From Bacillota bacterium (GTDB lineage: Bacteria > Bacillota_G > Limnochordia > DTU010), in contig JAAZLQ010000127.1 of NCBI GenBank assembly GCA_012799255.1, forward strand, positions 1-36,109: a stretch of DNA of 36,109 nucleotides, written 5' to 3'. The notes below the pieces were generated by a model. It did not search any database and was not told the DNA's origin. It was given only the letters and a program-made list of their open reading frames with translations. Positions 17,875 through 26,853 of the stretch are shown here, in pieces. The translations under genes were made by a program, and so were the position numbers. Each line of letters begins with the position of its first letter. Position 1 is the first letter of the stretch.

Positions 17875-18546
17875 TTGAAGGGAACACTAAAGAACGTTCG
17901 GGATGGTGGGTTAAAAACAAAGGGCTTTCTGATAGTTTTATCTGGCCCCAGCGGAGCAGGTAAAAACTCGGTAATGAATGCTGTTTTTCCCACTGTCCCC
18001 AATTTAAAGTATTCGATTAGCGTTACTACCCGGCCACCTAGGGCAGGGGAAGTTGACGCGGTCAATTATTTTTTTCGTTCTGAGCAAGAATTTGACCAAA
18101 TGCTCAAAGATGATCTATTATTAGAGTCAGCCACCTTCGTGGGATATCGTTATGGAACACCGAAAGCTTTCGTGTACGAGCAAATTAGTGCTGGCAACGC
18201 AGTCATAATGGATATTGATATTCAGGGCGCCGCTCAAATTAGAGAAAAGATGCCTGAAGCAGTATTTGTCTTCTTATTGCCTCCAACGCCCGAGGAACTA
18301 AGCAGGCGGTTGAAACTGAGAGGGTCAGATTCGGAGGAAGTAATAAAACGACGTTTAGCGAAATCTCAAGAGGAGATTAGACATATAGTAGACTATGATT
18401 ATTTCATTATAAATGATGACTTAGGCAGGGCGGCAGAGCAACTAAGACAGATCATTATGAGCGAATGGTCTAAGGTTTGCCGCATTGACTTGCAGCATTT
18501 AGAAGGAGTCTGGAAGGGAGGTTCGGTTTTTGAAACAAGCAAATAA
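17875..18546 (+). CDS. gmk: Guanylate kinase
   Basis: This enzyme phosphorylates GMP to GDP with ATP. The 223-residue protein has the P-loop GPSGAGK at 24-30. The next residue is asparagine instead of the more usual S, T or G, a mild oddity. Further family marks are SVTTRPPRAGEVDAVNYFF (GMP binding), DIDIQGAAQI and the lid region RLKLRGSDSEEVIKRRL. The TTG start follows GGGAG with long spacing, and the N-terminus is about 15 residues longer than usual. The gene end overlaps rpoZ by 17 bp. Confidence 0.95.
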   Translation: MKGTLKNVRDGGLKTKGFLIVLSGPSGAGKNSVMNAVFPTVPNLKYSISVTTRPPRAGEVDAVNYFFRSEQEFDQMLKDDLLLESATFVGYRYGTPKAFVYEQISAGNAVIMDIDIQGAAQIREKMPEAVFVFLLPPTPEELSRRLKLRGSDSEEVIKRRLAKSQEEIRHIVDYDYFIINDDLGRAAEQLRQIIMSEWSKVCRIDLQHLEGVWKGGSVFETSK

Positions 18547-18706
18547 AGGTAATCGTTATACAGAGATTATGGTCGTCTCCCAAAGAGCAAGGCAGCTTAT
18601 TGACGGCGCTGAACCTGTCCTGGAAAGCAGTTCTACCAAACCTGTGACTATTGCCATTGAAGAGTTGAGGGCAGGAAAGATCGATTGGGAGCATCATAGA
18701 GACTAA
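18530..18706 (+). CDS. rpoZ: RNA polymerase omega subunit
   Basis: This gene is too short for routine listing but clear: TTG start, 58 residues, preceded by GGGAGG with nine bases of spacing. It starts inside the end of gmk (17 bp overlap). The sequence contains the omega core RYTEIMVVSQRARQLIDG and the C-terminal KPVTIAIEELRAGKI. Omega binds the beta-prime subunit and helps assemble RNA polymerase. gmk followed by rpoZ is a near-universal order. A terminator follows at once. Confidence 0.94.
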   Translation: MKQANKGNRYTEIMVVSQRARQLIDGAEPVLESSSTKPVTIAIEELRAGKIDWEHHRD

Positions 18707-18714
18707 TTAGAGGA

Positions 18715-18744
18715 AGCCTGTGGTGGACGCCACGGGCTTTTTTT
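18715..18744 (+). terminator. Rho-independent terminator after rpoZ
   Basis: A 9-bp stem (AGCCTGTGG with CCACGGGCT, one G-U pair), a 6-base loop and seven T lie between rpoZ and priA. The ribosome site of priA begins right after the T-run, so some readthrough is likely. Confidence 0.85.
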
Positions 18745-18757
18745 AGAGGTGAAGGAA

Positions 18758-20956
18758 ATGGAACAAGGACAGCTGTATGCAGGGGTGATTGTTGATATCC
18801 GGGCTGAGGCGGTGAATCGTGTCTTTCAATACGCAGTGCCACCCCACTTGAATGGGCAGATTCAGATTGGTCATCGGGTATTAGTTCCGTTCGGGCGCCG
18901 CAAGCTAGAAGGGTATGTGATAGAACTCTCACATAAATTAGAAATCGAGGAGCACAAACTGCGAGAGATTCTAGACCTTCTGGATCCCACACCGATCATT
19001 TTACCCTCCCTGGTGGAGTTAGCCCACTGGATGGCCCAAAAGTACGTGGGTCTTTTTTCGGAAGCTCTGCAGTACATGTTACCTCCTGCCTTCCGTTACG
19101 GTAAAGAAAGGGTTGGTGCGAAAACAGGTCAAGTAGTCACCTTGCTTGTGGAAGATCCTGAGCTAAGGAAAAACGCAGTGGCTCAGCGCCGTGTTGTTGA
19201 TGTTTTGAAGACCAAAAGACAGATTCTTGCATCAGAACTAATTACGCTAACCAACACGAGTTATGCCACTTTGCAAGCCCTTGAAAGGCAAGGTGTAATT
19301 TCGCTAAGCCTCACCAGATTGGAACGCAATGTGGAGTGGGCTCTGGTTCCCGATCCTGAAGTTACCTTAACAGATCAGCAGAGGGCGGCAGTGGATTTAG
19401 TTTTGACTGAGCTGCAAGGAGAGCGCCGCCCAGTTTTGCTCCATGGGGTCACCGGAAGTGGTAAGACTGAGGTTTATCTTAAGGTAATCGCTGAGGTGCT
19501 CAAGGAAGGAAAACAAGCCATTGTCTTGGTTCCAGAAATTGCGTTAACTCCCCAGACCTTGAATCGTTTTGCTACCCGCTTTAAACAGGGAGTATCAGTC
19601 TTACACAGTGGTATGTCTCTAGGTGAACGTTTTGACCAATGGGGTAAGATCTACCGGGGTGAAGTGAATGTAGTGATTGGCGCTCGGTCGGCAGTCTTTG
19701 CCCCAGTTCCAAATCTAGGTTTGATTATCTTAGATGAAGAACATGAAGGCACTTATAAGCAAGAGGAAGGTTCTATCCGCTACCACACCCGTGATGTGGC
19801 CATAAAACGATGCAAGTTGGTTGGGGCTCAAGTGATCTTGGGGTCTGCGACGCCAGCAGTGGAAAGTTATCACCTCGCCCTGAGAGGTGCATATAGATTG
19901 GCAGAACTCTCTGAACGGGTGGAACAGCGCTCTTTACCCGCGGTTGAGGTTGTGGACATGCGTGAAGAGTTCGAACTGGGAAACCGCACCATGTTTAGTT
20001 CCCGCTTAAGAGATGAACTAAACCGACTGGTTGGGACAGACAAGCAAGGTATCATTCTCCTTAATAGGCGGGGGTATGCCAACTTCGTACTTTGTCGCGA
20101 GTGCGGAGAGGTGATGGAATGTCCCAATTGCCAGGTTTCTTTAACTTACCATAAGAGCAGCAACCGTTTGAAGTGCCACTATTGCCTTCACCACGAACTA
20201 CTACCTGATCGCTGCCCCAAGTGTGCTTCTCGCTACCTAAGGCAATTCGGAGTTGGTACTGAACAACTCGAACAGGTACTCAACAAGGAGTTTCCTGATC
20301 TCAAAACGGTCCGCCTTGATGCGGACACTACGAAACGAAAAGGCGCTCATGCCAGGATTCTAGAGCATTTTGGTAAGGGTGAAGCTCAAATCCTGATTGG
20401 AACGCAAATGGTGGCTAAAGGCTTAGATTTTCCTAGGGTAACCTTGGTCGGAGTGCTCAGTGCAGATTTAGCGCTAAACTTTCCGGATATTCGATCAGCG
20501 GAGCGTACCTTTCAATTATTAACCCAGGTAGCGGGACGTAGCGGTAGAGGAGATTATCCGGGCAGAGTAGTGATTCAGGCCTATGATCCAAGTCATTTCT
20601 CTATCTTAACCGCTCAAAACCACGACTACTTAGGTTTCTACCGTCAGGAGATTAGCTTTCGTCGTAATTTGGGTTATCCACCGTTCCGGCACTTAACTAG
20701 GATTCTCTGTAGTGGTCCTAAATCTGAGACGGAAGCTGCTGCGCAGATGATCGCCAGTTTCTTGTTTAGCAACGGTATAAGAAAAGAAGATGTTCTGGGT
20801 CCCCATGCCGCGCCAATTGGTCGCATTCAGGGGCGTTATAGGTGGCAAATAATAATCAAGAGCGACGAGCCCATGTCAACTCTCCTGCGTGGGCTTTCTC
20901 CGGTACATGGGGATGTGCAAGTTACCGTGGACATTGATCCGTTATTCATGCTCTGA
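18758..20956 (+). CDS. priA: Primosomal replication-restart helicase PriA
   Basis: PriA recognises stalled forks and reloads the replicative helicase. I choose ATG 18758 (AGAGGTG upstream) over GTG 18749, giving 732 residues. The order is an N-terminal 3'-DNA-end-binding domain (about 1-100), Walker A GVTGSGKT in the helicase domain, the DEEH Walker B motif, and eight zinc-binding cysteines in two clusters (CRECGEVMECPNC and CHYC...CPKC). The helicase C domain contains QVAGRSGRGDYPG. In B. subtilis coaBC lies between rpoZ and priA; it is absent here. Confidence 0.96.
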   Translation: MEQGQLYAGVIVDIRAEAVNRVFQYAVPPHLNGQIQIGHRVLVPFGRRKLEGYVIELSHKLEIEEHKLREILDLLDPTPIILPSLVELAHWMAQKYVGLFSEALQYMLPPAFRYGKERVGAKTGQVVTLLVEDPELRKNAVAQRRVVDVLKTKRQILASELITLTNTSYATLQALERQGVISLSLTRLERNVEWALVPDPEVTLTDQQRAAVDLVLTELQGERRPVLLHGVTGSGKTEVYLKVIAEVLKEGKQAIVLVPEIALTPQTLNRFATRFKQGVSVLHSGMSLGERFDQWGKIYRGEVNVVIGARSAVFAPVPNLGLIILDEEHEGTYKQEEGSIRYHTRDVAIKRCKLVGAQVILGSATPAVESYHLALRGAYRLAELSERVEQRSLPAVEVVDMREEFELGNRTMFSSRLRDELNRLVGTDKQGIILLNRRGYANFVLCRECGEVMECPNCQVSLTYHKSSNRLKCHYCLHHELLPDRCPKCASRYLRQFGVGTEQLEQVLNKEFPDLKTVRLDADTTKRKGAHARILEHFGKGEAQILIGTQMVAKGLDFPRVTLVGVLSADLALNFPDIRSAERTFQLLTQVAGRSGRGDYPGRVVIQAYDPSHFSILTAQNHDYLGFYRQEISFRRNLGYPPFRHLTRILCSGPKSETEAAAQMIASFLFSNGIRKEDVLGPHAAPIGRIQGRYRWQIIIKSDEPMSTLLRGLSPVHGDVQVTVDIDPLFML

Positions 20957-20959
20957 ATA

Positions 20960-20968
20960 TGTTATAAT
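20960..20968 (+). promoter_or_regulatory. Extended -10 promoter candidate for def-fmt
   Basis: A consensus TATAAT (20963-20968) with an upstream TG makes an extended -10 element just after the priA stop codon and 30 bp before def. No good -35 is at 17 bp, and the nearest TTGATC is 23 bp away, so activity would rely on the extended -10. Confidence 0.55.
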
Positions 20969-20998
20969 GAAGTTGATAAGAGAGTTGAGGTGAGCGTC

Positions 20999-21481
20999 AT
21001 GGCAAAACTTCCAATTGTAAAAGTGGGCGATCCCGTTTTAGAGCAAAAAGCAACGGAGGTACCCAAGATTACGAAGAAGATCACGAAATTAATAGATGAC
21101 ATGCTTGATACCATGTATGAGGCTAATGGTGTTGGTCTGGCGGCTCCCCAAGTGGGGGTAGGCCAGCGTATCATCGTGTTGGATATCGGTGAAGGACCCG
21201 TTTGTTTGGTTAATCCAGTCGTGGTTGACCAAGAGGGGGAAGACATTGATGTGGAGGGATGTCTCAGTATTCCAGATCGCTGGGTTTATGTGAAGCGAGC
21301 CACTGAGATTGAAGTGACCGGTCTCAATGAAAAAGGCAAACAGGTGAGGATCAAAGCAGAAGGCTATTTTGCTAGAGCACTCCAACATGAGATCGATCAC
21401 TTGGATGGAGTTTTGATGCTTGACCGTATGTTAGGCGAGGCCACGCCAGAGACTGAAGAAGCGGAAGAAGTGGGTGAGTAA
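20999..21481 (+). CDS. def: Peptide deformylase
   Basis: This metalloenzyme removes the formyl group from new proteins. ATG 20999 follows GAGGTG at seven bases; the longer GTG start is within that site. Of 160 residues, the three signature motifs are GVGLAAPQVG (44-53), EGCLS (87-91, metal cysteine) and HEIDH (130-134, two metal histidines and the catalytic glutamate). It is adjacent to fmt, its functional partner, with no gap between stop and start. Confidence 0.97.
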   Translation: MAKLPIVKVGDPVLEQKATEVPKITKKITKLIDDMLDTMYEANGVGLAAPQVGVGQRIIVLDIGEGPVCLVNPVVVDQEGEDIDVEGCLSIPDRWVYVKRATEIEVTGLNEKGKQVRIKAEGYFARALQHEIDHLDGVLMLDRMLGEATPETEEAEEVGE

Positions 21482-22405
21482 ATGCGAATTCTGTTTATGG
21501 GCACGCCAGAGTTCGCAGTGCCCAGCTTAGAAGTACTATTAGCTGAACATGACGTGGTAGCGGTGGTAACCCAACCGGATCGTAGAGCCGGACGGGGGCA
21601 AAAGTATGTATATTCTCCGATAAAAGAGGTAGCCTTAAAGCACAATGTTCCCATCTTGCAGCCTGAGCGGATCGGCAAACCTCAGGTTATGGATGAACTA
21701 GAGGGTTATAATGCAGATCTGTTTGTGGTTGTTGCCTTCGGTCAGAAAATCCCAGATCGTCTTCTGGCTATGCCTCGCTTTGGTTGTGTGAACGTGCACA
21801 GTTCATTATTGCCAAAATATCGCGGTGCAGCACCGATAAATAAGGCGATCGTTGAGGGTGAGACTATTACTGGCGTCACCACAATGTACATGGGGTCAGG
21901 TTGGGATGACGGTGATATCATATTGCAGGCCGAAGAAAACATATTGCCTAGGGATACTGCCGGTTCTTTGCATGATCGTTTAATGATGAAGGGGGCAGCG
22001 CTACTTAGTGAAACTGTTCGCCTAATTGCAGCTGGTCAAGCTCCCCGTACTGCCCAAAACCACAATGAAGCTACTTTTGCTTTTAAACTGACCAAGGAAG
22101 ATGGTTGGGTAGATTTTCAACGGACCGCGGAAGAACTGGATTGTCTTATTCGGGGTATGAATCCGTGGCCAGTGGCACACACCATAATTGGTGGGGAAAC
22201 GGTGAAGATCTGGGAAGCATATCCCCAGGAAAAATCTGGCCAAGTCGGTGAGATTTTGGCAGTCGACAGTGAGGGGCTTTTAGTTTGCTGTGGCTCGGGT
22301 TCTCTGTATCTGCGAAAGATTCAGAGACCAAACTCTAAGGTTATTTCAGGTAGTGATTTTGCCAATGGTCTTCGTTTGCGCATTGGTGACTTTCTACAAC
22401 GATAG
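21482..22405 (+). CDS. fmt: Methionyl-tRNA formyltransferase
   Basis: This enzyme formylates initiator Met-tRNA using 10-formyl-tetrahydrofolate. The 307-residue protein starts MRILFMGTPEFAVPSLE. It contains NVHSSLLPKYRGAAPI (about 108-123), holding the catalytic Asn and His region, and DDGDIIL near 150, which carries the conserved aspartate. A C-terminal domain for tRNA binding follows from about residue 205. The ATG starts right after the def stop codon, so the two are translationally coupled. Confidence 0.97.
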   Translation: MRILFMGTPEFAVPSLEVLLAEHDVVAVVTQPDRRAGRGQKYVYSPIKEVALKHNVPILQPERIGKPQVMDELEGYNADLFVVVAFGQKIPDRLLAMPRFGCVNVHSSLLPKYRGAAPINKAIVEGETITGVTTMYMGSGWDDGDIILQAEENILPRDTAGSLHDRLMMKGAALLSETVRLIAAGQAPRTAQNHNEATFAFKLTKEDGWVDFQRTAEELDCLIRGMNPWPVAHTIIGGETVKIWEAYPQEKSGQVGEILAVDSEGLLVCCGSGSLYLRKIQRPNSKVISGSDFANGLRLRIGDFLQR

Positions 22406-22416
22406 GAGGAGAGAAT

Positions 22417-23097
22417 ATGTTTTATGATCCCACGTTTATCTTAGTTCTTCCTGCATTGTTATTCGCCATGTGGGCACAGTTAAAGGTGAAAAGCACTTTT
22501 TCCCGTTATTTGCAGGAACGCTCCTATGCTGGACTCACAGGGGCCCAAGTGGCCAGGCAAATTCTCAATGACAATGGCCTCCATAAAGTGAATGTGGAGC
22601 GTATTGGAGGGCAATTAACGGATCACTACGATCCCCGCACCGAAACCGTGCGTTTGTCTCCAGATGTTTACAATGGAACCAGTGTGGCCGCACTCGGTGT
22701 AGCTGCCCATGAGGTGGGGCATGCGGTGCAACACTCTCGCAATTATGCACCGTTAGGTCTCCGAACCAGTTTGTTCCCTGTTGCCAGCATTGGCTCACAA
22801 ATGGCATTTCCCCTGTTCATGCTGGGCTTTTTATTCAGTTTTGATACACTGATGTTAGTTGGTATTTGGTTCTTCATTGCAGCCCTTGGGTTCCAATTGG
22901 TAACACTTCCTGTGGAGTTCAACGCTTCCCGCCGTGCTCTAGCAGCTCTAAGAACAGGCGGCTATCTAAATCAGGCTGAAGTACCAAAGGCGAAGGCTGT
23001 GTTAAGTGCTGCTGCCCTAACATATGTTGCTGCTGTGGCAGTTTCGGCGACTCAGCTTATTCGTTTATTAATCCTAAGGGGAGCACGTAGAGACTAA
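22417..23097 (+). CDS. YugP-like membrane zinc metallopeptidase
   Basis: The protein has 226 residues, with a hydrophobic N-terminus (about 5-22), an HEVGH zinc motif at 98-102 inside AAHEVGHAVQH, and three further membrane segments (about 120-140, 142-165 and 195-220). This matches the neutral zinc metallopeptidase family of B. subtilis YugP (Zn_peptidase_2). The substrate is not known; a membrane quality-control or processing role is likely from topology. The gene sits between fmt and rsmB, and its stop overlaps the rsmB start as TAATG, so expression is tied to translation genes. Confidence 0.9.
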   Translation: MFYDPTFILVLPALLFAMWAQLKVKSTFSRYLQERSYAGLTGAQVARQILNDNGLHKVNVERIGGQLTDHYDPRTETVRLSPDVYNGTSVAALGVAAHEVGHAVQHSRNYAPLGLRTSLFPVASIGSQMAFPLFMLGFLFSFDTLMLVGIWFFIAALGFQLVTLPVEFNASRRALAALRTGGYLNQAEVPKAKAVLSAAALTYVAAVAVSATQLIRLLILRGARRD

Positions 23098-24440
23098 TGG
23101 CCAACATCTCAAACCCGCGCCAATTGGCAGTGATAACCTTAAATCAGTTGGAGGAGACCGGAGGGTTCCTAAGGGAACTCGTAGATGCTCAGATCAGAAG
23201 CAATGACTTAACAAGGGTGGATCAGGGTCTATATACAGAATTAGTTTACGGCACCGTTCGCATGCGAGCTAACTTAGACTACATTTTACAGAAATATAGC
23301 TCTCGCCCTCTCGCAAAGATCCAGCTATCGATCCTCAATGTCTTGCGAAGTGCCCTCTACCAAATCCTTTACTTAGATCGGATTCCAGTGTCCGCTGCGG
23401 TAAATGAGGCAGTTCGATTGGCTCGCATCTTTGGCCATGAAGGTGTAGTAAAATTTACAAATGGTATTCTAAGGAGGGTGGCACGGGAAAGTGCCACCAT
23501 TACTTATCCCTCTTTGGAGGACAATCCCGTTGACCACATTAGCTTCAAGTACTCTTATCCAAGCTGGATTGTAGAGCTTTGGCTGGATTGGTGGGGGCTA
23601 GAAGAGACTCTGGCTCTCTGCCAGGCTATGAATGAGCAACCAGAAATGCATATCCGGGTGAACACACTAAAAACCACCCAAGAAGAGGTTGAAGCACATT
23701 TGACCGAACGCGGCTGTAGTTGTAGCCCTGGGCGATTTGTGCCAGAAATCCTAAAAGTTCACCCTGGTCATCTAGTAATATCTGATTCTTGGCTCAGCGA
23801 AGGAAAGTACTATGTGCAAGATGAAAGCAGTGCTCTGGTGGCCCATGCACTGCAAGTCGAGCCGGGGCAGGTGGTCTATGATTTATGTAGTGCGCCAGGG
23901 GGGAAGGCAACTCACTTGGCACAGCTAATGAAGAATCAGGGCAGAATTATGGCCTTTGATGTAAGTTCAACTCGTCTAGAGACCGTGGAGAAAAATGCTC
24001 AGCGTCTTGGAATCTCCATCATTGAGACCAGGCAGGGAGATGCTTCTTCAGACTTAGGCTTGGCACCCGCACCACGAGTGCTGGTTGATGCGCCTTGTTC
24101 AGGTCTTGGCACTATGCGGCATCGCCCGGATATCCGCTGGAGCAAGAGCAAAGAGGAAATTAGGGATCTTGTTGAGATCCAAAAGGGCATTCTCAGTCAA
24201 GCAGCAAACTACGTGGCCCCTGGAGGACTTTTGCTCTATACCACCTGTTCATTGACCAAGTGGGAAAACCACGATGTGGCACAGTGGTTTTTGGCTAACC
24301 ATCCCCAGTTTTCGCCAGATTCTTTTCCCAGTTGGTTTCCTGAAACACCTGGTGAACCAAGTTGGATGAAAACGCTCTTACCCCATCGGGATCTGGTTGA
24401 CGGATTTTATCTGGCCATTTTTAGAAAATATAAAGTTTAA
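23097..24440 (+). CDS. rsmB: 16S rRNA m5C967 methyltransferase RsmB
   Basis: RsmB methylates C967 of 16S rRNA with S-adenosylmethionine. The N-terminal part (about 1-130) is a NusB-like RNA-binding domain. The catalytic domain holds the AdoMet motif YDLCSAPGGKATHLA (about 262-276), the catalytic cysteine in LVDAPCSGLGTMRHRPDIRW, and the second cysteine in YTTCSLTKWEN. The length, 447 residues, is standard. The ATG shares a base with the upstream stop codon. In B. subtilis rlmN follows directly; here four unrelated genes intervene. Confidence 0.96.
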   Translation: MANISNPRQLAVITLNQLEETGGFLRELVDAQIRSNDLTRVDQGLYTELVYGTVRMRANLDYILQKYSSRPLAKIQLSILNVLRSALYQILYLDRIPVSAAVNEAVRLARIFGHEGVVKFTNGILRRVARESATITYPSLEDNPVDHISFKYSYPSWIVELWLDWWGLEETLALCQAMNEQPEMHIRVNTLKTTQEEVEAHLTERGCSCSPGRFVPEILKVHPGHLVISDSWLSEGKYYVQDESSALVAHALQVEPGQVVYDLCSAPGGKATHLAQLMKNQGRIMAFDVSSTRLETVEKNAQRLGISIIETRQGDASSDLGLAPAPRVLVDAPCSGLGTMRHRPDIRWSKSKEEIRDLVEIQKGILSQAANYVAPGGLLLYTTCSLTKWENHDVAQWFLANHPQFSPDSFPSWFPETPGEPSWMKTLLPHRDLVDGFYLAIFRKYKV

Positions 24441-24447
24441 TAACAAG

Positions 24448-24485
24448 TTGACAAAAGTGAAGGATTTTGGCATTTACTGTCAAAT
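24448..24485 (+). promoter_or_regulatory. Candidate spo0A promoter region (sigma-H-like, with 0A-box-like site)
   Basis: GAAGGATTT (24459-24467) fits the sigma-H -35 pattern, and GTCAAAT (24479-24485), 11 bases on, fits its -10 pattern with one mismatch. TGTCAAA (24478-24484) is one base from a TGTCGAA 0A box. A consensus TTGACA also lies at 24448-24453 but lacks a good sigma-A -10. This resembles the known sigma-H and Spo0A control of B. subtilis spo0A, but it is inference from short motifs. Confidence 0.4.
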
Positions 24486-24521
24486 ACTCCATTGGGGTGA
24501 AAAATCAAGTGGAGGGTGTAG

Positions 24522-25280
24522 ATGCGGATCCTTATTGTGGACAATAATGTTGAACTTTGTCAGGTATTGCAGCATTATTTGGACAAGCAACAAGATCTGG
24601 AGGTAGTGGGGTTAGCCCACGACGGAGAACAGGCCCTAACACGAATTGAAGAATTGGAACCTGACGCAATGTTACTGGACATTACCATGCCCTATTTGGA
24701 TGGGCTGGGTGTCATGGAAAGATTACAGACACTCGAGATTAAGAAGAAACCGAAGGTGTTTGTAATCACTGCCTTTAGTAGTGACAATCTTCTGGGGCGC
24801 TTGATGGCCCTCGGTGCCGACTATTTCCTAGTCAAACCATTTCGGCTCGATGTTTTAGCAGAGCGTTTGCGACAGTTCTCATTCGATTCTTCGAAAATTC
24901 TCATCCCCGAGCATGCTGCCGCAATTGATTCAAAAGAAAGCTTGGAGCAGCGGGTAACGAGGGTATTACATAATATGGGAGTTCCACCACATTTCAAGGG
25001 ATTCTCTTATTTGAAAGACGCGGTCTTGATGTGCCTGGAAAACGGTTACTACGCCGGTGGTCTAACTAAGGAGATGTATCCTGCGTTGGCTAAGAAGTAT
25101 AATACCACCATTAGTGGAGTTGAAGCGGGTATCCGCAATGCTCTCGTTGCCGCGTGGGAACACGGGAATACGGATTTTATTAAGCAGCTTTGTGAACCGT
25201 ATTGTGATGAACGTATGCCCACCAACTCCTTGATCATCGCGAAACTAGTGGAAGATAGTCAAACTGTTGGTGTAGGGTAG
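24522..25280 (+). CDS. spo0A: Spo0A-type sporulation response regulator (diverged)
   Basis: This two-domain regulator has 252 residues (B. subtilis Spo0A about 267). The receiver holds phospho-acceptor D53 (LLDITMP), T83 and K105 (VKPF). The acidic pocket reads D7-N8 where Spo0A normally has two aspartates. The C-terminal Spo0A domain (about 143-245) is clear: GVPPHFKGFSYLKDAV, TKEMYPALAKKYNTT and AAWEHGN. The recognition helix reads SGVEAGIRN where B. subtilis, as I recall it, has SRVERAIRH, so two arginines and a histidine are lost. It is not next to spoIVB, its usual neighbour. It may be the master regulator of this lineage or a paralogue. GGAGG precedes the ATG, and a bidirectional terminator follows. 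Confidence 0.88.
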   Translation: MRILIVDNNVELCQVLQHYLDKQQDLEVVGLAHDGEQALTRIEELEPDAMLLDITMPYLDGLGVMERLQTLEIKKKPKVFVITAFSSDNLLGRLMALGADYFLVKPFRLDVLAERLRQFSFDSSKILIPEHAAAIDSKESLEQRVTRVLHNMGVPPHFKGFSYLKDAVLMCLENGYYAGGLTKEMYPALAKKYNTTISGVEAGIRNALVAAWEHGNTDFIKQLCEPYCDERMPTNSLIIAKLVEDSQTVGVG

Positions 25281-25286
25281 TTTAAG

Positions 25287-25322
25287 AAAGCATCTTCTCC
25301 GTTTGGGAGTAAGATGCTTTTT
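25287..25322. terminator. Bidirectional terminator between spo0A and the convergent oxidoreductase
   Basis: AAAGCATCTT pairs with AAGATGCTTT over 10 bp, with an inner CTCC/GGAG pairing. T-runs lie to the right on the plus strand and TTCTT on the minus strand, between two convergent genes. Confidence 0.85.
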
Positions 25323-25325
25323 AGC

Positions 25326-26393
25326 TTAACGTTTAGTTAATGATGGAGGGGTAAAACCCAATGGTTCCTGGAAGGGGAACTCTACCGGACAGCTACCATT
25401 GCTGGCACTGTAATAAATGGCTCGCACTATTTCTAAGGCGGTTCGACCCGCTTCACCACAGATATCTACTGCCGTGTTGCCCAAGACTGCGCTATGAAAC
25501 TGATCAATCTGGATCTTATGACTCACTCCCCAATAGGATTTCCCTAAGGTTGGTGTATCTGCTGGCGTAATGATATGCTCGTCTTCTCCCTGGATTCGGA
25601 TTACGGCCTCGTCCTTTTCGATTCTGGCTACGCCTTTTTCCCCATGCACTTCTAACATTACCGGAGCGTCATAAGTGTAATAATTGCAGGCATAGAGACT
25701 GCCTAGTGCACCGCTTTTAAAGAATATAACTGCCTCCGCGACATCTTCCACGTCGATAGAATCATGAGTGCGATTGTCCATTGAGCCTTCTAAGTAGTCG
25801 ATTTCACCCATGATCCATTGCATTAGATCGATGGTGTGAATTGCTTGGTCAATCAAAACTCCTCCGCCTTCTTTATGCCAAGTACCCTTCCAATCGCTCT
25901 TAGAGTAATATTCATCAGTGCGTTTCCAAGTCACAAACGCCCGACAACCACGGATTTTCCCCAATTTGCCTGATTGAACTGCTTCATAGACCGCCTGCGA
26001 GGAAGGGTTGTATCGATTTTGGAAGATAACACCAAGCTTCACATTACGTTCTTTGGCTGCTGCAATCATTTGATCAGCATCGTGCAGGCTGATTGCCATG
26101 GGTTTTTCTGTGAGGATATGAATGCCCTTCTTTGCTGCAGCAATGGCAATTTCCGCGTGGCTGTCGTGGGGGGTACAGATATGAACGACATCTGGTTCTA
26201 GATCCAATACAGCTTGATAGTTGGTAAACCAAGGGACACCATATTTTTCGCCCGCGGCCTGGGCCCGCTCAGGTTTGAGATCACACACTGCGATTAACTC
26301 TGCCTTTTCCGATTGAGAAATGGGGTCTAGGTGGACAACTGAAACATTACCGCAACCAATAACTGCGATTCTTAAGCGATTTATCTTTACCAC
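25326..26393 (-). CDS. Gfo/Idh/MocA family oxidoreductase (third copy)
   Basis: This NAD(P)-dependent dehydrogenase has 355 residues: Rossmann GCGNVS near residue 13-18, TEKPMA near 96-101, and the catalytic-region motif GGGVLIDQAIHTIDLMQWIMG near 177-197. It differs clearly from the tandem pair at 3161-5148, so it is a separate family branch. The apparent GTG start directly abuts its GGAGGA site, leaving no spacing. An in-frame ATA nine bases on is the only nearby alternative, so the start is uncertain. It is convergent with spo0A and divergent from tRNA-Pro, a stand-alone gene inside a housekeeping cluster. The substrate is unknown, probably a sugar or polyol. Confidence 0.88.
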   Translation of the reverse strand: MVKINRLRIAVIGCGNVSVVHLDPISQSEKAELIAVCDLKPERAQAAGEKYGVPWFTNYQAVLDLEPDVVHICTPHDSHAEIAIAAAKKGIHILTEKPMAISLHDADQMIAAAKERNVKLGVIFQNRYNPSSQAVYEAVQSGKLGKIRGCRAFVTWKRTDEYYSKSDWKGTWHKEGGGVLIDQAIHTIDLMQWIMGEIDYLEGSMDNRTHDSIDVEDVAEAVIFFKSGALGSLYACNYYTYDAPVMLEVHGEKGVARIEKDEAVIRIQGEDEHIITPADTPTLGKSYWGVSHKIQIDQFHSAVLGNTAVDICGEAGRTALEIVRAIYYSASNGSCPVEFPFQEPLGFTPPSLTKR

Positions 26394-26431
26394 TCCTCCG
26401 TGAACATGATCGATTTAGATTTCGCTTTGCA

Positions 26432-26461
26432 TTGACAAAGTCCTCCACCACGGTTTATACT
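26432..26461 (+). promoter_or_regulatory. Sigma-A promoter of tRNA-Pro
   Basis: A consensus -35 TTGACA (26432-26437) and -10 TATACT (26456-26461) are separated by 18 bp. Transcription would start at about the first base of the tRNA. Confidence 0.82.
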
Positions 26462-26468
26462 AAGTTTG

Positions 26469-26545
<77 letters not shown>

Positions 26546-26547
26546 AT

Positions 26548-26853
26548 TTATTCATTAACCAGGTCTTGATCTGGTTTTTTTTGTCTTTCCCAGACTTGTG
26601 GAGTATCGATAGATAACTTCTCCTCTACAAAGCAAAAGAATTTTCGCAAGGTTTTAATTAGCCGGGCACGGTAGGCGGGGGAGTGGTCAGTACCCCAGAT
26701 GTAGGTTTCGATTTGCTCTGGAGTGGCATTAGCCAATAGAAACCTTAAAAAACGTGATGCATCGCCTAAATAGTATTCTTCAGATCGGATACCCTGATCT
26801 AGAAGGTATTCGACATAGGCAGTTAGAAAATGGACTTGAGCTCGTTTGCTCAT
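26548..26853 (-). CDS. Small protein resembling the N-terminal (SAM-like) domain of tyrosine recombinases
   Basis: The protein has 101 residues from ATG 26853, which follows AAGGGGTGAG; the open frame extends further upstream without a better start. The pattern YVEYLLDQGIRSEEYYLGDASRFLRFLLANA, interrupted here by nothing but helices, then YRARLIKTLRKFFCFVEE, fits the core-binding domain that precedes the catalytic domain in phage integrases and XerC/D. No catalytic R-H-R-Y part is present: the gene stops two bases from the tRNA-Pro 3' end. It may be an integrase remnant at a former attachment site or a conserved small DNA-binding protein. The match is by eye. Confidence 0.6.
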   Translation of the reverse strand: MSKRAQVHFLTAYVEYLLDQGIRSEEYYLGDASRFLRFLLANATPEQIETYIWGTDHSPAYRARLIKTLRKFFCFVEEKLSIDTPQVWERQKKPDQDLVNE